This document shows positions 51,192-59,600 of a DNA stretch of 64,000 bases, piece after piece. This stretch comes from JBAZMA01 sp041649995 (lineage in GTDB: Bacteria; Omnitrophota; Gorgyraeia; Velamenicoccales; Velamenicoccaceae). Numbering within the stretch: position 1 is the stretch's first letter; the number at the start of each line of letters is the position of its first letter. A program made the translations under genes and the position numbers. Below the pieces are notes generated by a model that saw only the letters and a program-made list of their open reading frames with translations, was not told the DNA's origin and made no database searches. The stretch covers positions 1 to 64,000 of the forward strand of contig JBAZMA010000004.1 of the NCBI GenBank assembly GCA_041649995.1, written 5' to 3'.

Positions 51192-51269
51192 AGGGCCGTA
51201 TTGTATCACAGGCCGACCCGTCAGATAAAGGATTGTTTTCTCGCCCGTTTTTTTGTAAAATAAGGACTA
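51192..51269. promoter_or_regulatory. Divergent pair of near-leaderless promoters
   Basis: Minus strand: TACAAT at 51205-51200 ends 8 nt before the 51191 ATG. Plus strand: TTGTTT at 51233-51238, 17-bp spacer, TAAAAT at 51256-51261, 8 nt before the 51270 ATG. Two divergent promoters share 78 bp. Confidence 0.65.
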
Positions 51270-51938
51270 ATGGATCTGCTCATACTATTTATGGCCCTTG
51301 TATTCCTGGGAATGATCGGAGCGGGAATTTTCTTTTTTTTAAAGGAAACGCCGCCCAGGCCTGGGCCTGCGTTCAAAATACCGCCGGCCGTCCCCCCGTC
51401 ACAGGATCCCCTGGAACTGCCGCCAAAAAAAACGGCGCGTTATGATGAAAAAATAAAACAGCTCGAAGAAGAGCTGCAGGCGGCCCAGGAAGAGATCCGT
51501 AAAGGCCAGGAACGCGAGGCAGGGCTCCTCAAAGAAAAAAATAATGTCGCTTTTGACAGTTCAGGCTATGAGCGCCTCAAAAAAGAACAAGCCGCGCTCA
51601 GGGAAGAAATGACCGCCAAAGAGGAAACCCTGGAAGAGGTCATTTCAGCCCGGCGCAGGGAAAACGCGGAACTGATCCAATTGCGGCAGGAATTCGACAT
51701 CCTCAGGAAGAAAAACGCGGAAACCGAAGACGCGTTCCGCAAAGCGCAGACGATCATTGAAAATATGGACAAGGACAACAAATCCTGCAAGGCCCTCCTG
51801 GAACAGCAGAAAAAAATCCTCGAGGAACACAACGTCAACAAAACCGAAGGACAGTGGGTCTCCAGGGAAGAATTCGAAAAACTGCAGGCGCTCCTCAAAG
51901 AAAAAGATTCCCTGCTCCAAAAATTCAAAACCCCATGA
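51270..51938 (+). CDS. Membrane-anchored coiled-coil protein
   Basis: A 222-residue protein with one N-terminal helix (residues 4-25), a Pro-rich linker (28-55) and a long coiled coil (about 60-220) rich in Glu and Lys. Structural role likely; no motif. The -10 box is 8 nt upstream of the ATG (AAGGA is also close). Overlaps the next secreted-protein gene by ATGA. Confidence 0.75.
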   Translation: MDLLILFMALVFLGMIGAGIFFFLKETPPRPGPAFKIPPAVPPSQDPLELPPKKTARYDEKIKQLEEELQAAQEEIRKGQEREAGLLKEKNNVAFDSSGYERLKKEQAALREEMTAKEETLEEVISARRRENAELIQLRQEFDILRKKNAETEDAFRKAQTIIENMDKDNKSCKALLEQQKKILEEHNVNKTEGQWVSREEFEKLQALLKEKDSLLQKFKTP

Positions 51939-52576
51939 AAAAATCGCTTCTGCTCGGATCAATCCTTTTGGCCCTGGCGCTCATCACGCCGGACGTCTTC
52001 TCAAAAGAAACGCGGCAGATCCAGCCTCCCAAAAAAATCGAATACGACGGGTTGCTTTTGGCCTATAACCCTGCCTGGAAAGACGAAGAAACATATGTGG
52101 AAGCGAATCTTGATAACGACCCCGAACCGGAGATCGTCATCAGCTTCGTGGCTTTCTATAAGACCGAACCCGAAAAAAAGGAAAGGGAGACGGCCATCTT
52201 TGTCCCGGAAAAACAGGAACTCCTGCCTGTTTACAACTATGTTTTCTATCAGATCTACGACCTGGGACCGGATAAAAAATACGCGCTGACGAAAACTCTC
52301 ACCGGCATGGACAGGCCCGGCCAAATACAGCTCTTCCAGCCTGAGCAGGAAAAACCGCCCGCGATCGTCTTCATCAGTCCGGGAGGGGCCCATTACAAGG
52401 ATGTTCTTGTGCTCCGGTGGCAGGAAGGCGGATACCGGCATATCTTCAACCAGGACACAAGGGGAGAGGTCGAAGTCGGGCCTGCGGGGATCAGGCTGGG
52501 AGAACAGCTCTATATCTGGAACGCGCGCACCGGGAACCTGGAGCGGCAAAAAGATGAAACCGCAAAAGACGGGTAA
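51935..52576 (+). CDS. Secreted hypothetical protein
   Basis: A 213-residue exported protein with a signal peptide (about 1-20, SILLALALITPDVFS) and a mature part with beta repeats (VEANLDNDPEPEIVISFVAF, YQIYDLGP) resembling VCBS-like or beta-propeller strands, too few to assign. The ATG at 51935 overlaps the coiled-coil gene; the frame from 51854 is inside it. Function unknown. Confidence 0.72.
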   Translation: MKKSLLLGSILLALALITPDVFSKETRQIQPPKKIEYDGLLLAYNPAWKDEETYVEANLDNDPEPEIVISFVAFYKTEPEKKERETAIFVPEKQELLPVYNYVFYQIYDLGPDKKYALTKTLTGMDRPGQIQLFQPEQEKPPAIVFISPGGAHYKDVLVLRWQEGGYRHIFNQDTRGEVEVGPAGIRLGEQLYIWNARTGNLERQKDETAKDG

Positions 52577-52607
52577 AATATAGTGAACTCAAACGACTAT
52601 TTTAGGT

Positions 52608-52613
52608 TATAAT
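52608..52613 (+). promoter_or_regulatory. -10 box upstream of response regulator
   Basis: Perfect TATAAT at 52608-52613 with weak -35 (TGAACT at 52584-52589). Leader of about 80 nt to the ATG at 52699, with GGAAACGGAAAGAAAAGAC before it. Confidence 0.4.
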
Positions 52614-52698
52614 AGTGAAAGACAAGGCGCTATAAACCCTCAAACAGATTTAAAAAAGAGTCCGCGACAGAAAGGCTCTGGAAACGGAAAGAAAAGAC

Positions 52699-53085
52699 AT
52701 GGAAGGCAAACCACTCAATATCCTCCTGGTCGACAATGAGGCGGAATTCTGCGAATCCATGACGTATTGGCTGGAAACCAAGCACCACCGCGTCCAAGTC
52801 TGTTATAGCGGAGAAGAAGCCCTGGAGCTCATCAAAAAAAGTCCGTTTGACATCGTTTTTTTGGATATTCAGATGCCCGGCATGGACGGGCTCTCCGTTC
52901 TTAAAGAGATCCGCTCTTTCAACACGACCCTTCCGGTCGTTATCGTCACAGGCTATCCCAAAGAAGAACGAATGACACAAGCCATCTCCCTGGGCGTTTC
53001 CGGGTTTTTCCCTAAAACGGCCAGTTTTGAGGAATTGGGCCGCATCATCAAAGCCTCCATTCGCACCCACAAGGACCTTCATTAA
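52699..53085 (+). CDS. Single-domain response regulator
   Basis: A 128-residue receiver domain. Asp pair at LLVDNEAE (degenerate DN), phosphoacceptor D in FLDIQMPGMDG, Thr in IVTGYPK and Lys in FFPKTAS. Without an output domain it may act by protein contact. It sits 14 nt upstream of the STAS-PilZ gene, its probable partner. Confidence 0.85.
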   Translation: MEGKPLNILLVDNEAEFCESMTYWLETKHHRVQVCYSGEEALELIKKSPFDIVFLDIQMPGMDGLSVLKEIRSFNTTLPVVIVTGYPKEERMTQAISLGVSGFFPKTASFEELGRIIKASIRTHKDLH

Positions 53086-53099
53086 GATCTTCTAAGACC

Positions 53100-53822
53100 A
53101 TGGACATCCGCGCCAGACAAAAAGATGACGTGATCATTCTCGATCTGGGCGGCCGCATCGACGCGGATGCCGCCGGCCTGGTGGAGTCCGTGGGACAATG
53201 CCTGCGCGACGGTTATGCCGACATTCTCTGCAACTTTGACCAGGTCGAATACGTCGATTACGTGGGGATCTCGGCGCTTGTCCTTTCCTACAAGGACGTC
53301 ATCAACAACAACGGCCGTATGAAATTCTGCTGTGTTCCCGTGCATGTCAAAAACGCCCTTTGCGTCGCGGGCCTCGACCACACCATCGATCATTATCCTT
53401 CCGAGGAAAGCGCGCTGCAGGCCTTTCAACAGGATCACGTCCTTGAAAAACTTCAAAAACTCCAACTGCGCCGCCGTTTCAAACGCCTTCCCCTGGATTT
53501 AAAAATAGAATTGAAAACAAAATCAGGCGGCAGCCCTGTCTGTCTCAAAGCGGAAATCCTGAATTTGAGCGCCGTGGGCGCCTACATCTTCGGTTGTTCC
53601 GGGTTGAAGCTGGGAGACGATTGCATCCTAACCTTAAAGCTTTCCTCAAAGGATGAGCCCCTGGAACTCCGGGCCAAGGTCGTCTGGCTTCCGGACAGGC
53701 AGGTACAACCCCAGATGTATCCGGGGGTCGGAGTGGAATTTCAGTTCCTTTCCACAGCCCTCCAGCAGCGGCTTTTGGATTTTATCGAAAAAAATCTTTC
53801 CAGGATTGTTTCGGAAAAATAA
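53100..53822 (+). CDS. STAS-PilZ protein
   Basis: A 240-residue protein with an N-terminal STAS domain (about 1-105, anti-sigma-factor-antagonist like) and a C-terminal PilZ domain (about 118-225, LRRRFKRLPLDL with RxxxR and LNLSAVGAYIF). The STAS loop reads VDYVGISALV, with Tyr-Val where antagonists often have a phosphorylated Ser or Thr. Fusion would couple cyclic-di-GMP to a partner switch. Adjacent to a receiver protein. Confidence 0.83.
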   Translation: MDIRARQKDDVIILDLGGRIDADAAGLVESVGQCLRDGYADILCNFDQVEYVDYVGISALVLSYKDVINNNGRMKFCCVPVHVKNALCVAGLDHTIDHYPSEESALQAFQQDHVLEKLQKLQLRRRFKRLPLDLKIELKTKSGGSPVCLKAEILNLSAVGAYIFGCSGLKLGDDCILTLKLSSKDEPLELRAKVVWLPDRQVQPQMYPGVGVEFQFLSTALQQRLLDFIEKNLSRIVSEK

Positions 53823-53854
53823 TCAACCGTTGTCTGCAGGCGAGCCCCTTAAAC

Positions 53855-53882
53855 TTGACAGGAAAACGCGGCTTGCTATAAT
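53855..53882 (+). promoter_or_regulatory. Promoter of PG-binding lipoprotein gene
   Basis: Consensus TTGACA at 53855-53860, 16-bp spacer, TATAAT at 53877-53882; leader about 40 nt to 53931. Confidence 0.85.
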
Positions 53883-53930
53883 TATCCTTAAATTTCACCC
53901 TCTCATCTTTCTTAAAAAAAGGGCGCAAAC

Positions 53931-54350
53931 ATGACAAAATTCCTTATCGGTTTGGCGGGCATATCGATTCTCATCTGCGGATGCGCAACGTATGAAAGGT
54001 CACTGGAGGACGAAACTGTCGTTTCAACGAGTGCGGCCCGCGAAGAGGCCGCGGACGAAGAAGGGACGGCGCCGGACACAATCGTTGCCCCTGGGGAAGT
54101 TTCGTTGCAGGAAAGCCTTGCCCCTGAACAGACGGTTGCGGAAAAACCGACGAAAAAAGAGCTCCAGACCGCGCTCAAGAACGCGGGATTCTACGCAGGG
54201 CCCGTGGACGGCAAATTCGGCCCCGAAACAAAAAAAGCGGTGGAGGATTTCCAGACGGCCAACAACCTCAAAGCCGACGGCGTCGCGGGTCCGCTGACAT
54301 GGAATCTCTTGAAAAAATACCTTAACCTGCAAAAGGAAGAAGCCAGATAA
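53931..54350 (+). CDS. Peptidoglycan-binding lipoprotein
   Basis: A 139-residue lipoprotein with lipobox ICGC (about residue 18), an acidic linker (22-68) and a PG_binding_1 domain (about 72-135, LQTALKNAGFYAGPVDGKFG, and ADGVAGPLTWNLLKKY). It probably ties the outer membrane to the cell wall. Strong promoter upstream. OmpA-LysM gene follows. Confidence 0.85.
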   Translation: MTKFLIGLAGISILICGCATYERSLEDETVVSTSAAREEAADEEGTAPDTIVAPGEVSLQESLAPEQTVAEKPTKKELQTALKNAGFYAGPVDGKFGPETKKAVEDFQTANNLKADGVAGPLTWNLLKKYLNLQKEEAR

Positions 54351-54400
54351 GGCAGCCTTAAAAAAAGCTTTGCGGTCAAAGAAAAAAAGGGGGGAGGAGG

Positions 54401-55351
54401 ATGAAAAAATACGTCTGGATTCTAGTCCTGTTGATCATGACCATGTTCTTGTCCTCTCAAGCTTACGCCCGTGACCGTGAATCCGCGCGCCAGGAAGAAA
54501 TCAAGGCCCAATCCGAACAATTTTCATGGTGGCCGACGGACGCGCAGCCCGCGCCCAAAAAGGATGAAGACAAAGGCGGCTGGTGGTGGTGGCCGAAGGA
54601 ACCCGGGACCGTAGGGCCCCTGTGGGGAAACCGTGGTTTTATCTACGTTTCAAAAATCATTTATGACTATCAGGCCGACGATCTGCCTGCCCCTAAACCT
54701 CAGGAGCTAAGGCCGTCTTTGATCATCAAGAACATCCGCAAGAACGTCAAGGTCTATTTCGATTACAACAAAAGCACGATTCGTGAAGATGCCGCCGATA
54801 TCCTGAAGGCGGCCGCGGGCACCCTCAAACGCAGCCCCGAAACGGATATCCTGGTTACCGGCAACTGCGACACCCGGGGGACGGAATCCTATAATGAAAA
54901 ATTGGGCAGAAAGAGAGCGGAGGCCGTCCGCCAGTTCCTCACCGGGCAGGGCATAGACGAAAGCCGGATCCGCATCGTCAGCCAGGGAAAGCTTAACGCG
55001 ATCGCGCCCGTCACCGACCTGATCGGTATGCAAAAAGACCGCAACGCCCAATTCATGATCGCCGAGGTTGAAGAGGTCATGATTCCTTATCAGGGTAACG
55101 CCGTTTCCGCCGGTGACGCCCTTGAGGACGAAACAGAGCGAAAAACAGAGCCGCCGCAGGTCTTGGAAAGCGCTGTCCGCGTGGATACGAAAGAATACAC
55201 GGTCAGGAAAAACGATTCCCTCTGGTCTATCGCTCAAAAAGAACTCGGCAGCGGTCACCGCTGGAAATACCTCTACGAGATCAATAAAGACAGGATCAGA
55301 AATCCCGATAAGCTGAAAATCGGAAGCCGGATCGTTATCCCTGTGGAATAA
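54401..55351 (+). CDS. OmpA-LysM envelope protein with Trp-rich segment
   Basis: A 316-residue secreted protein: signal peptide (1-24), Trp-rich segment with two WWP clusters (about 43-75), an OmpA-type peptidoglycan-binding domain (about 115-225, VYFDYNKSTIREDAADIL and NCDTRGTESYNEKLGRKRA) and a C-terminal LysM (about 265-316, YTVRKNDSLWSIAQKELG). It is a two-way wall anchor. GGGGGGAGGAGG precedes the ATG. The Trp-rich region is unusual. Confidence 0.87.
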   Translation: MKKYVWILVLLIMTMFLSSQAYARDRESARQEEIKAQSEQFSWWPTDAQPAPKKDEDKGGWWWWPKEPGTVGPLWGNRGFIYVSKIIYDYQADDLPAPKPQELRPSLIIKNIRKNVKVYFDYNKSTIREDAADILKAAAGTLKRSPETDILVTGNCDTRGTESYNEKLGRKRAEAVRQFLTGQGIDESRIRIVSQGKLNAIAPVTDLIGMQKDRNAQFMIAEVEEVMIPYQGNAVSAGDALEDETERKTEPPQVLESAVRVDTKEYTVRKNDSLWSIAQKELGSGHRWKYLYEINKDRIRNPDKLKIGSRIVIPVE

Positions 55352-55480
55352 CAGCGCAACCGGTAAAAAAAGCATCCCGCCGTAATTTTTCAGGCCGGCC
55401 ACCCATTTCCTTTGCCCTGGAATCTTAAACACAGACTCTTTTTCTTGAAATAGAAATCGTCGGTGCCAAGCGAAAAAGCG

Positions 55481-55945
55481 ATGTCGGATCAAATCATATA
55501 CAGCCTCAGCCTTCTGTTTGTTACGGCCATCATTGTCTGGGCCTTATCGGCCTACGCGGAGCTGGCGCTCTACCGGACCGTAGGCCGCCTCCTGCAGACT
55601 ATCCGCAGGATCCTGCGCAAGGGCCGGGAAACCGAAAACAATGTCGCCTCGGACTATTTCATTATCGAAGGCCGCTACAAAAACAGAAAGATCGTCTGCC
55701 GCCTGAGCCGGATCGCGCCTTCGACATTATGGAATTTCCGCCTCAGCCTGCATTGCTATGTCGAACCGCTCCGGCTGCCGCAGGCGCCTGGCCGCGAAAA
55801 AAACATCCAGTCTTTTTATCCTTCGACATCCACGACCGCGATCCAGACCTTTCGCCCCGGAGAACGCTTTTCCGAACAGGAAATCCTTTTTCTTTTTGAA
55901 GAATTAAGCAAATCCGCTGAAATGATCGAAAACGAACTCCCCTAG
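55481..55945 (+). CDS. Hypothetical membrane-anchored protein
   Basis: A 154-residue protein with one N-terminal helix (about 5-25, LLFVTAIIVWALSAY) and a cytosolic domain without known motifs. A GTG start at 55463 would add six residues; ATG 55481 (MSDQII) is preferred. The C-terminus has a beta-alpha pattern (NFRLSLHCYVEPLR). Family unknown. Confidence 0.6.
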   Translation: MSDQIIYSLSLLFVTAIIVWALSAYAELALYRTVGRLLQTIRRILRKGRETENNVASDYFIIEGRYKNRKIVCRLSRIAPSTLWNFRLSLHCYVEPLRLPQAPGREKNIQSFYPSTSTTAIQTFRPGERFSEQEILFLFEELSKSAEMIENELP

Positions 55946-55978
55946 AAAACGCATCAATCCGCGGGGGAGAGGCAAATC

Positions 55979-56878
55979 GTGATATTCTCCAAAACAACCC
56001 GAAACGCAGAAACAAAGGATTCCTCAGCGTCTCTGCGCGCGAAATTCCTGATGTTTTCACTGGCTATGTTTTTTTTCCTGCCGGCAAACAGCTGGGCCCA
56101 GGGCTGGGAGGAACTCAAGGGCGATCATTTCATTGTCTTCTACAGGGAAAACAAAAATTTCGCTGGCCGCACCATCAGCAAGGCGGAGGAATCCTATCAG
56201 AAAATCGCGCACGATCTCGGATACGCCCGCTACTCGAAATTCTGGGGCTGGGAAAACAGGGTCAAGATCTATCTTTACGCCGATAAAACATCCTATTTGT
56301 CCTCGACCGGCAGCCCCGCCTGGACGGAAGGACTGGCCAATTACAAGGACCGTTTGATCGCCAGTTACGCCGGCAGCGTTGATTTCCTGGAAAGCGTCCT
56401 TCCCCATGAGATCGCGCACCTGATCTTTCGCGATTTCGTTGGATTCCAGGGCGATGTCCCTGTCTGGCTGGATGAGGGAATCGCGCAGTGGTGGACAAAA
56501 GGCATCAAAGACCAATCCATTCACGAACAGGTCAAACGCCTTTTTGACAAAGATGCCCTCTTGTCCATCGAAGACATCACACTCTTCGACCCGCGAAAAA
56601 TAAGGGAAGGCATGCCTTACATAAAAAAAGTTACCGCTAAAGACGGTAAACCCGCCATGCTCATCCTTAAACACGAACAGCTGATTTTGACCTTTTATGT
56701 GCAGGCGGCCTCTCTGGTCGGTTTCATGAGAGAGCGTTACGGCGCAGACAGATTCACCCGATTCTGCCGGGAATTGCGCGACGGAAAAACCCTCGACAAG
56801 GCGCTTCAGGGCGCCTATGGGGAATATTTCTCCGATATCTACGGCCTGGAAAAGGCCTGGCGCCGCTTTCTATCTTAA
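55979..56878 (+). CDS. Secreted gluzincin-type peptidase (Peptidase_MA-like)
   Basis: A 299-residue exported metallopeptidase-like protein. A hydrophobic signal (about residues 25-40) is followed by the HExxH motif in PHEIAHLIF (about residue 142) and, about 24 residues later, a DEG motif (LDEGIAQWW) that provides the third ligand. This is the Peptidase_MA_2 layout. GTG 55979 has GGGGGAGAGG upstream; ATG 56051 is the alternative. Substrate unknown. Confidence 0.8.
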   Translation: MIFSKTTRNAETKDSSASLRAKFLMFSLAMFFFLPANSWAQGWEELKGDHFIVFYRENKNFAGRTISKAEESYQKIAHDLGYARYSKFWGWENRVKIYLYADKTSYLSSTGSPAWTEGLANYKDRLIASYAGSVDFLESVLPHEIAHLIFRDFVGFQGDVPVWLDEGIAQWWTKGIKDQSIHEQVKRLFDKDALLSIEDITLFDPRKIREGMPYIKKVTAKDGKPAMLILKHEQLILTFYVQAASLVGFMRERYGADRFTRFCRELRDGKTLDKALQGAYGEYFSDIYGLEKAWRRFLS

Positions 56879-56908
56879 AAAATACCGATGCAAAACCATA
56901 ATAATTTT

Positions 56909-56952
56909 TTCCTAAAAAATATGTTGACTTTTTCTTAGGATATTTGTATTGT
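56909..56952 (+). promoter_or_regulatory. Promoter overlapping an inverted repeat
   Basis: TTGACT at 56924-56929, 17-bp spacer, TATTGT at 56947-56952. TCCTAA (from 56910) and TTAGGA (to 56940) form an inverted repeat around the -35, which could be an operator or, with the flanking T run, the terminator of the previous gene. Confidence 0.55.
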
Positions 56953-57037
56953 AACATCAGCATCGAAAAAGACTCCTCGAGTCACCGCATCGCTCCAAAC
57001 ATTCCCTGACGATTCCTTTTGACATCCCCAAAATCCC

Positions 57038-58489
57038 ATGCCTTACAATATCCTGATTGTCGATGATGACAGAGAATACAGAGAATCCTTCAAGGATGGT
57101 TTTGCCGATTTCAACATCCTTGAGGCGCCCACCGGACAGGAGGCCCTTGCCATCCTCAAAAAGCCTCATGACATCGATGTGGTTGTCCTGGATGAAAGAA
57201 TGCCCGGCCTCTCCGGAACCCAGGTCCTGGAGGAAATTAAAAAACTGGATTCGGGGATCCAGGCCGTCATACTAACCTCCAAAGGATCCGAGGAAACGGC
57301 GGTCAGGGCCTTGCGGGGAAAAGCCGAGGACTATCTGCAAAAATCCCTGCCTTTTGAAGCCATTGAAAGACGCATCCGTCAGCTGGCGGAAAAAGTCAGG
57401 AAGCCCGAAAAACCCCTGCGTGGAGGCATTGAAGATAAAATCGAACAGATGAAATATTTCGCCCAGAGGAATTATCATAAAAACATCCGGCTCAACGACC
57501 TTGCCGAAAGGCTGTTTCTGAGCCAGAAGTATCTGAGCAAAATTTTCAAACAGCACACGGGAATGACCTACAACGACTATAAGATCAAGATTAAGATAGA
57601 AAAAGCCAAGGACATGCTGAAAAACAAGGATTTTAATATCTACAAGATCGCCGAAGGAATGGGATATCAGAACACGGAATCCTTCATCAGGATCTTTGAA
57701 AGAGAGACGGGTTACACGCCGACAGCGTTTAGGGAAACGGTTCGAAAAACAGGGGTCACGGAGGCGGACGGCGCGAACTCAAGCCTGACATTGAAAAAAG
57801 GCAGCCGCAGGCAGGTCAAAGAGGACCCGGCGTCAAATATCGACGATAAAATGAACCTTTTGGGGCACGAAATCCGTTCGCCCCTGGGAACCATCAGGGC
57901 CATCACCTATAATATCAGGAAGAAAAACGCCTCCTCGGCCCTGGCGAAGGATATCGGAAAAATAGAATTAATGGTTTCAGAGACCGACCGCATCATCGAC
58001 AATGTCCTTCTGTTTGGCAAGACCCCGCAGGTCCGCCCCAGGGCCGTGGCCTTAAAAGAGGTCATCGATGAAGCTTTGAACATGCTGGGGGACATCGCCA
58101 AAAGCAGGCGGCTGCGCTTTATCCGTAAAGAAAAGAAAGATCTTTCCCTGGAAACAGACCCCTTGCTCCTGCGACAGGCCCTTGTCAATATCCTCCAGAA
58201 CGCCTGCCAGGCGGCGCCGGAAAATAAGGGAAAAATATGGATCGAAACATCGACGGACAAGGAAGGACAGATTTTCATCTCTGTTGAAGATAACGGCCCG
58301 GGAATAAGCAAGAAGGACCTGGAACAGGTCTTTACGCCGTTTTTTACGACAAAATCCAAAGGGGCCGGCCTTGGCCTGCCTGTCTGCCGCAAACTCATAA
58401 CCCTGCTGAAAGGTTCTCTGGCCATCAAAAGCCGCAAAGGCTTTGGCGTCAAAGCTGTGATCTGCCTCCCCGGTTTCCCCCGAAAATAA
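57038..58489 (+). CDS. Hybrid receiver-AraC-histidine kinase
   Basis: A 483-residue single chain with three modules: a receiver domain (1-120, phosphoacceptor D52, T80, K102), an AraC-family two-helix-turn-helix domain (about 130-235, NIRLNDLAERLFLSQKYLSK, and FNIYKIAEGMGYQNTESFIR), and a histidine kinase core (H277 in GHEIRSPLG, then NILQNACQAAP, DNGPGI and TKSKGAGLGLPV). No sensor or membrane segment is present. Fusion of a DNA-binding output to a kinase is the reverse of the usual separation; it may form a self-contained phosphorelay controlling DNA binding. Confidence 0.88.
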   Translation: MPYNILIVDDDREYRESFKDGFADFNILEAPTGQEALAILKKPHDIDVVVLDERMPGLSGTQVLEEIKKLDSGIQAVILTSKGSEETAVRALRGKAEDYLQKSLPFEAIERRIRQLAEKVRKPEKPLRGGIEDKIEQMKYFAQRNYHKNIRLNDLAERLFLSQKYLSKIFKQHTGMTYNDYKIKIKIEKAKDMLKNKDFNIYKIAEGMGYQNTESFIRIFERETGYTPTAFRETVRKTGVTEADGANSSLTLKKGSRRQVKEDPASNIDDKMNLLGHEIRSPLGTIRAITYNIRKKNASSALAKDIGKIELMVSETDRIIDNVLLFGKTPQVRPRAVALKEVIDEALNMLGDIAKSRRLRFIRKEKKDLSLETDPLLLRQALVNILQNACQAAPENKGKIWIETSTDKEGQIFISVEDNGPGISKKDLEQVFTPFFTTKSKGAGLGLPVCRKLITLLKGSLAIKSRKGFGVKAVICLPGFPRK

Positions 58490-58658
58490 CCCTAGGATCA
58501 AAACACTCCCGAAATCCTCCTGAAATCCCGCATCCTGAATTTCCTCCAAACATCTTTTGCCATCAGGAAACCAGTCAAGAATAAGCGGAAAACGCTCCTT
58601 GAAGGATTGAAAACAATCTTCATAATGTCTTTGTTCAGTTGACACAAAAGGAGGAGCC

Positions 58659-59084
58659 ATGACCGCCAAAGATATTATGACGCGAAACGTTTCGACAATT
58701 TCCCCGGAAACAACACTGCATGAAGCCGCGGAAATCATGAAAAACCGCAATATCGGGATGCTGCCCGTGGCAGAGAATAGCCGGATTGTGGGAATCCTCA
58801 CAGACAGGGATATCGTTGTGCGCGCGATCAGCAGGGGGAAAGATCCTGATTCATATCCCGTGAAAAACGCGATGTCGAAAAAAATAGATAAGTGCTTTGA
58901 AGACCAGGACTTGGAAGAAGTCGCTCAGGAAATGGAAAAACTTCAGATTCGCCGGATTCCTGTTTTTGACCACGCGGACCGCCTTGTCGGGGTTATTTCC
59001 CTGGGGGATTTTGTCCTTCGTTACAACGAACAGAAAGCTTCAGAAGTCCTCCACGAAGTCTCCAAACCCGGACCGTCTTCTTAA
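58659..59084 (+). CDS. CBS domain pair protein
   Basis: A 141-residue tandem CBS protein (about 5-60 and 70-128), with DIMTRNVSTISPETTLHEAA and GILTDRDIVVRAI. CBS pairs bind adenosyl nucleotides and sense energy. AAAGGAGGAG precedes the ATG. It opens a series of small stress-type genes. Confidence 0.88.
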   Translation: MTAKDIMTRNVSTISPETTLHEAAEIMKNRNIGMLPVAENSRIVGILTDRDIVVRAISRGKDPDSYPVKNAMSKKIDKCFEDQDLEEVAQEMEKLQIRRIPVFDHADRLVGVISLGDFVLRYNEQKASEVLHEVSKPGPSS

Positions 59085-59186
59085 AACAGGATGAACCAAA
59101 AGGTCTTCAGTCCGGCCCCTTTGTCTTTTTTTAAAAAAAGGAACGGCATCTTTAGGGAAATAAACAGCCAGAACGAGAGGAAGCCC

Positions 59187-59600
59187 ATGTTCTTCGGAGA
59201 CTTTTTGATCGTGCTCCTGGTGACCCTGGTATTGACGGCGTTATTCACCGGGGGCCTCAAGCGTCGCGGGCCGTGGGCAAGTTCATTTTCGTTTTTCTCC
59301 ATCCTGCTTTTGTCGACTTGGGGAATAGGACTATGGATCATTCCGTTCGGCCCGGCCTTTTTGGGCGTCTATTGGCTTCCTTATCTCCTGCTTGGCCTTG
59401 TTTTGGCGCTGCTGCTTTCGGCAGCCACGCCTACCCGGCCTCCGAGAAACGCCAGAGAAGCCATAGCTCAGGCCGAGACATCGCTGGGTATTGAAAAAAA
59501 TCTTGACGCGTTTTTCTGGGTCCTGCTCGGAATCCTTGTTTTGGGCATTCTCTCAACCTATCTTCCGGCCAGATGCCTTCAGGCCGCGACCCTTCCATGA
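59187..59600 (+). CDS. Hypothetical membrane protein
   Basis: A 137-residue protein with about four hydrophobic helices (MFFGDFLIVLLVTLVLTALF, LLLSTWGIGLWIIPFG, LPYLLLGLVLALLLSA and FFWVLLGILVLGIL). Start ATG 59187 behind GAGAGGAAG; the longer frame from 59091 has a weaker site. It overlaps the DUF72 gene by ATGA. Family unknown. Confidence 0.68.
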   Translation: MFFGDFLIVLLVTLVLTALFTGGLKRRGPWASSFSFFSILLLSTWGIGLWIIPFGPAFLGVYWLPYLLLGLVLALLLSAATPTRPPRNAREAIAQAETSLGIEKNLDAFFWVLLGILVLGILSTYLPARCLQAATLP

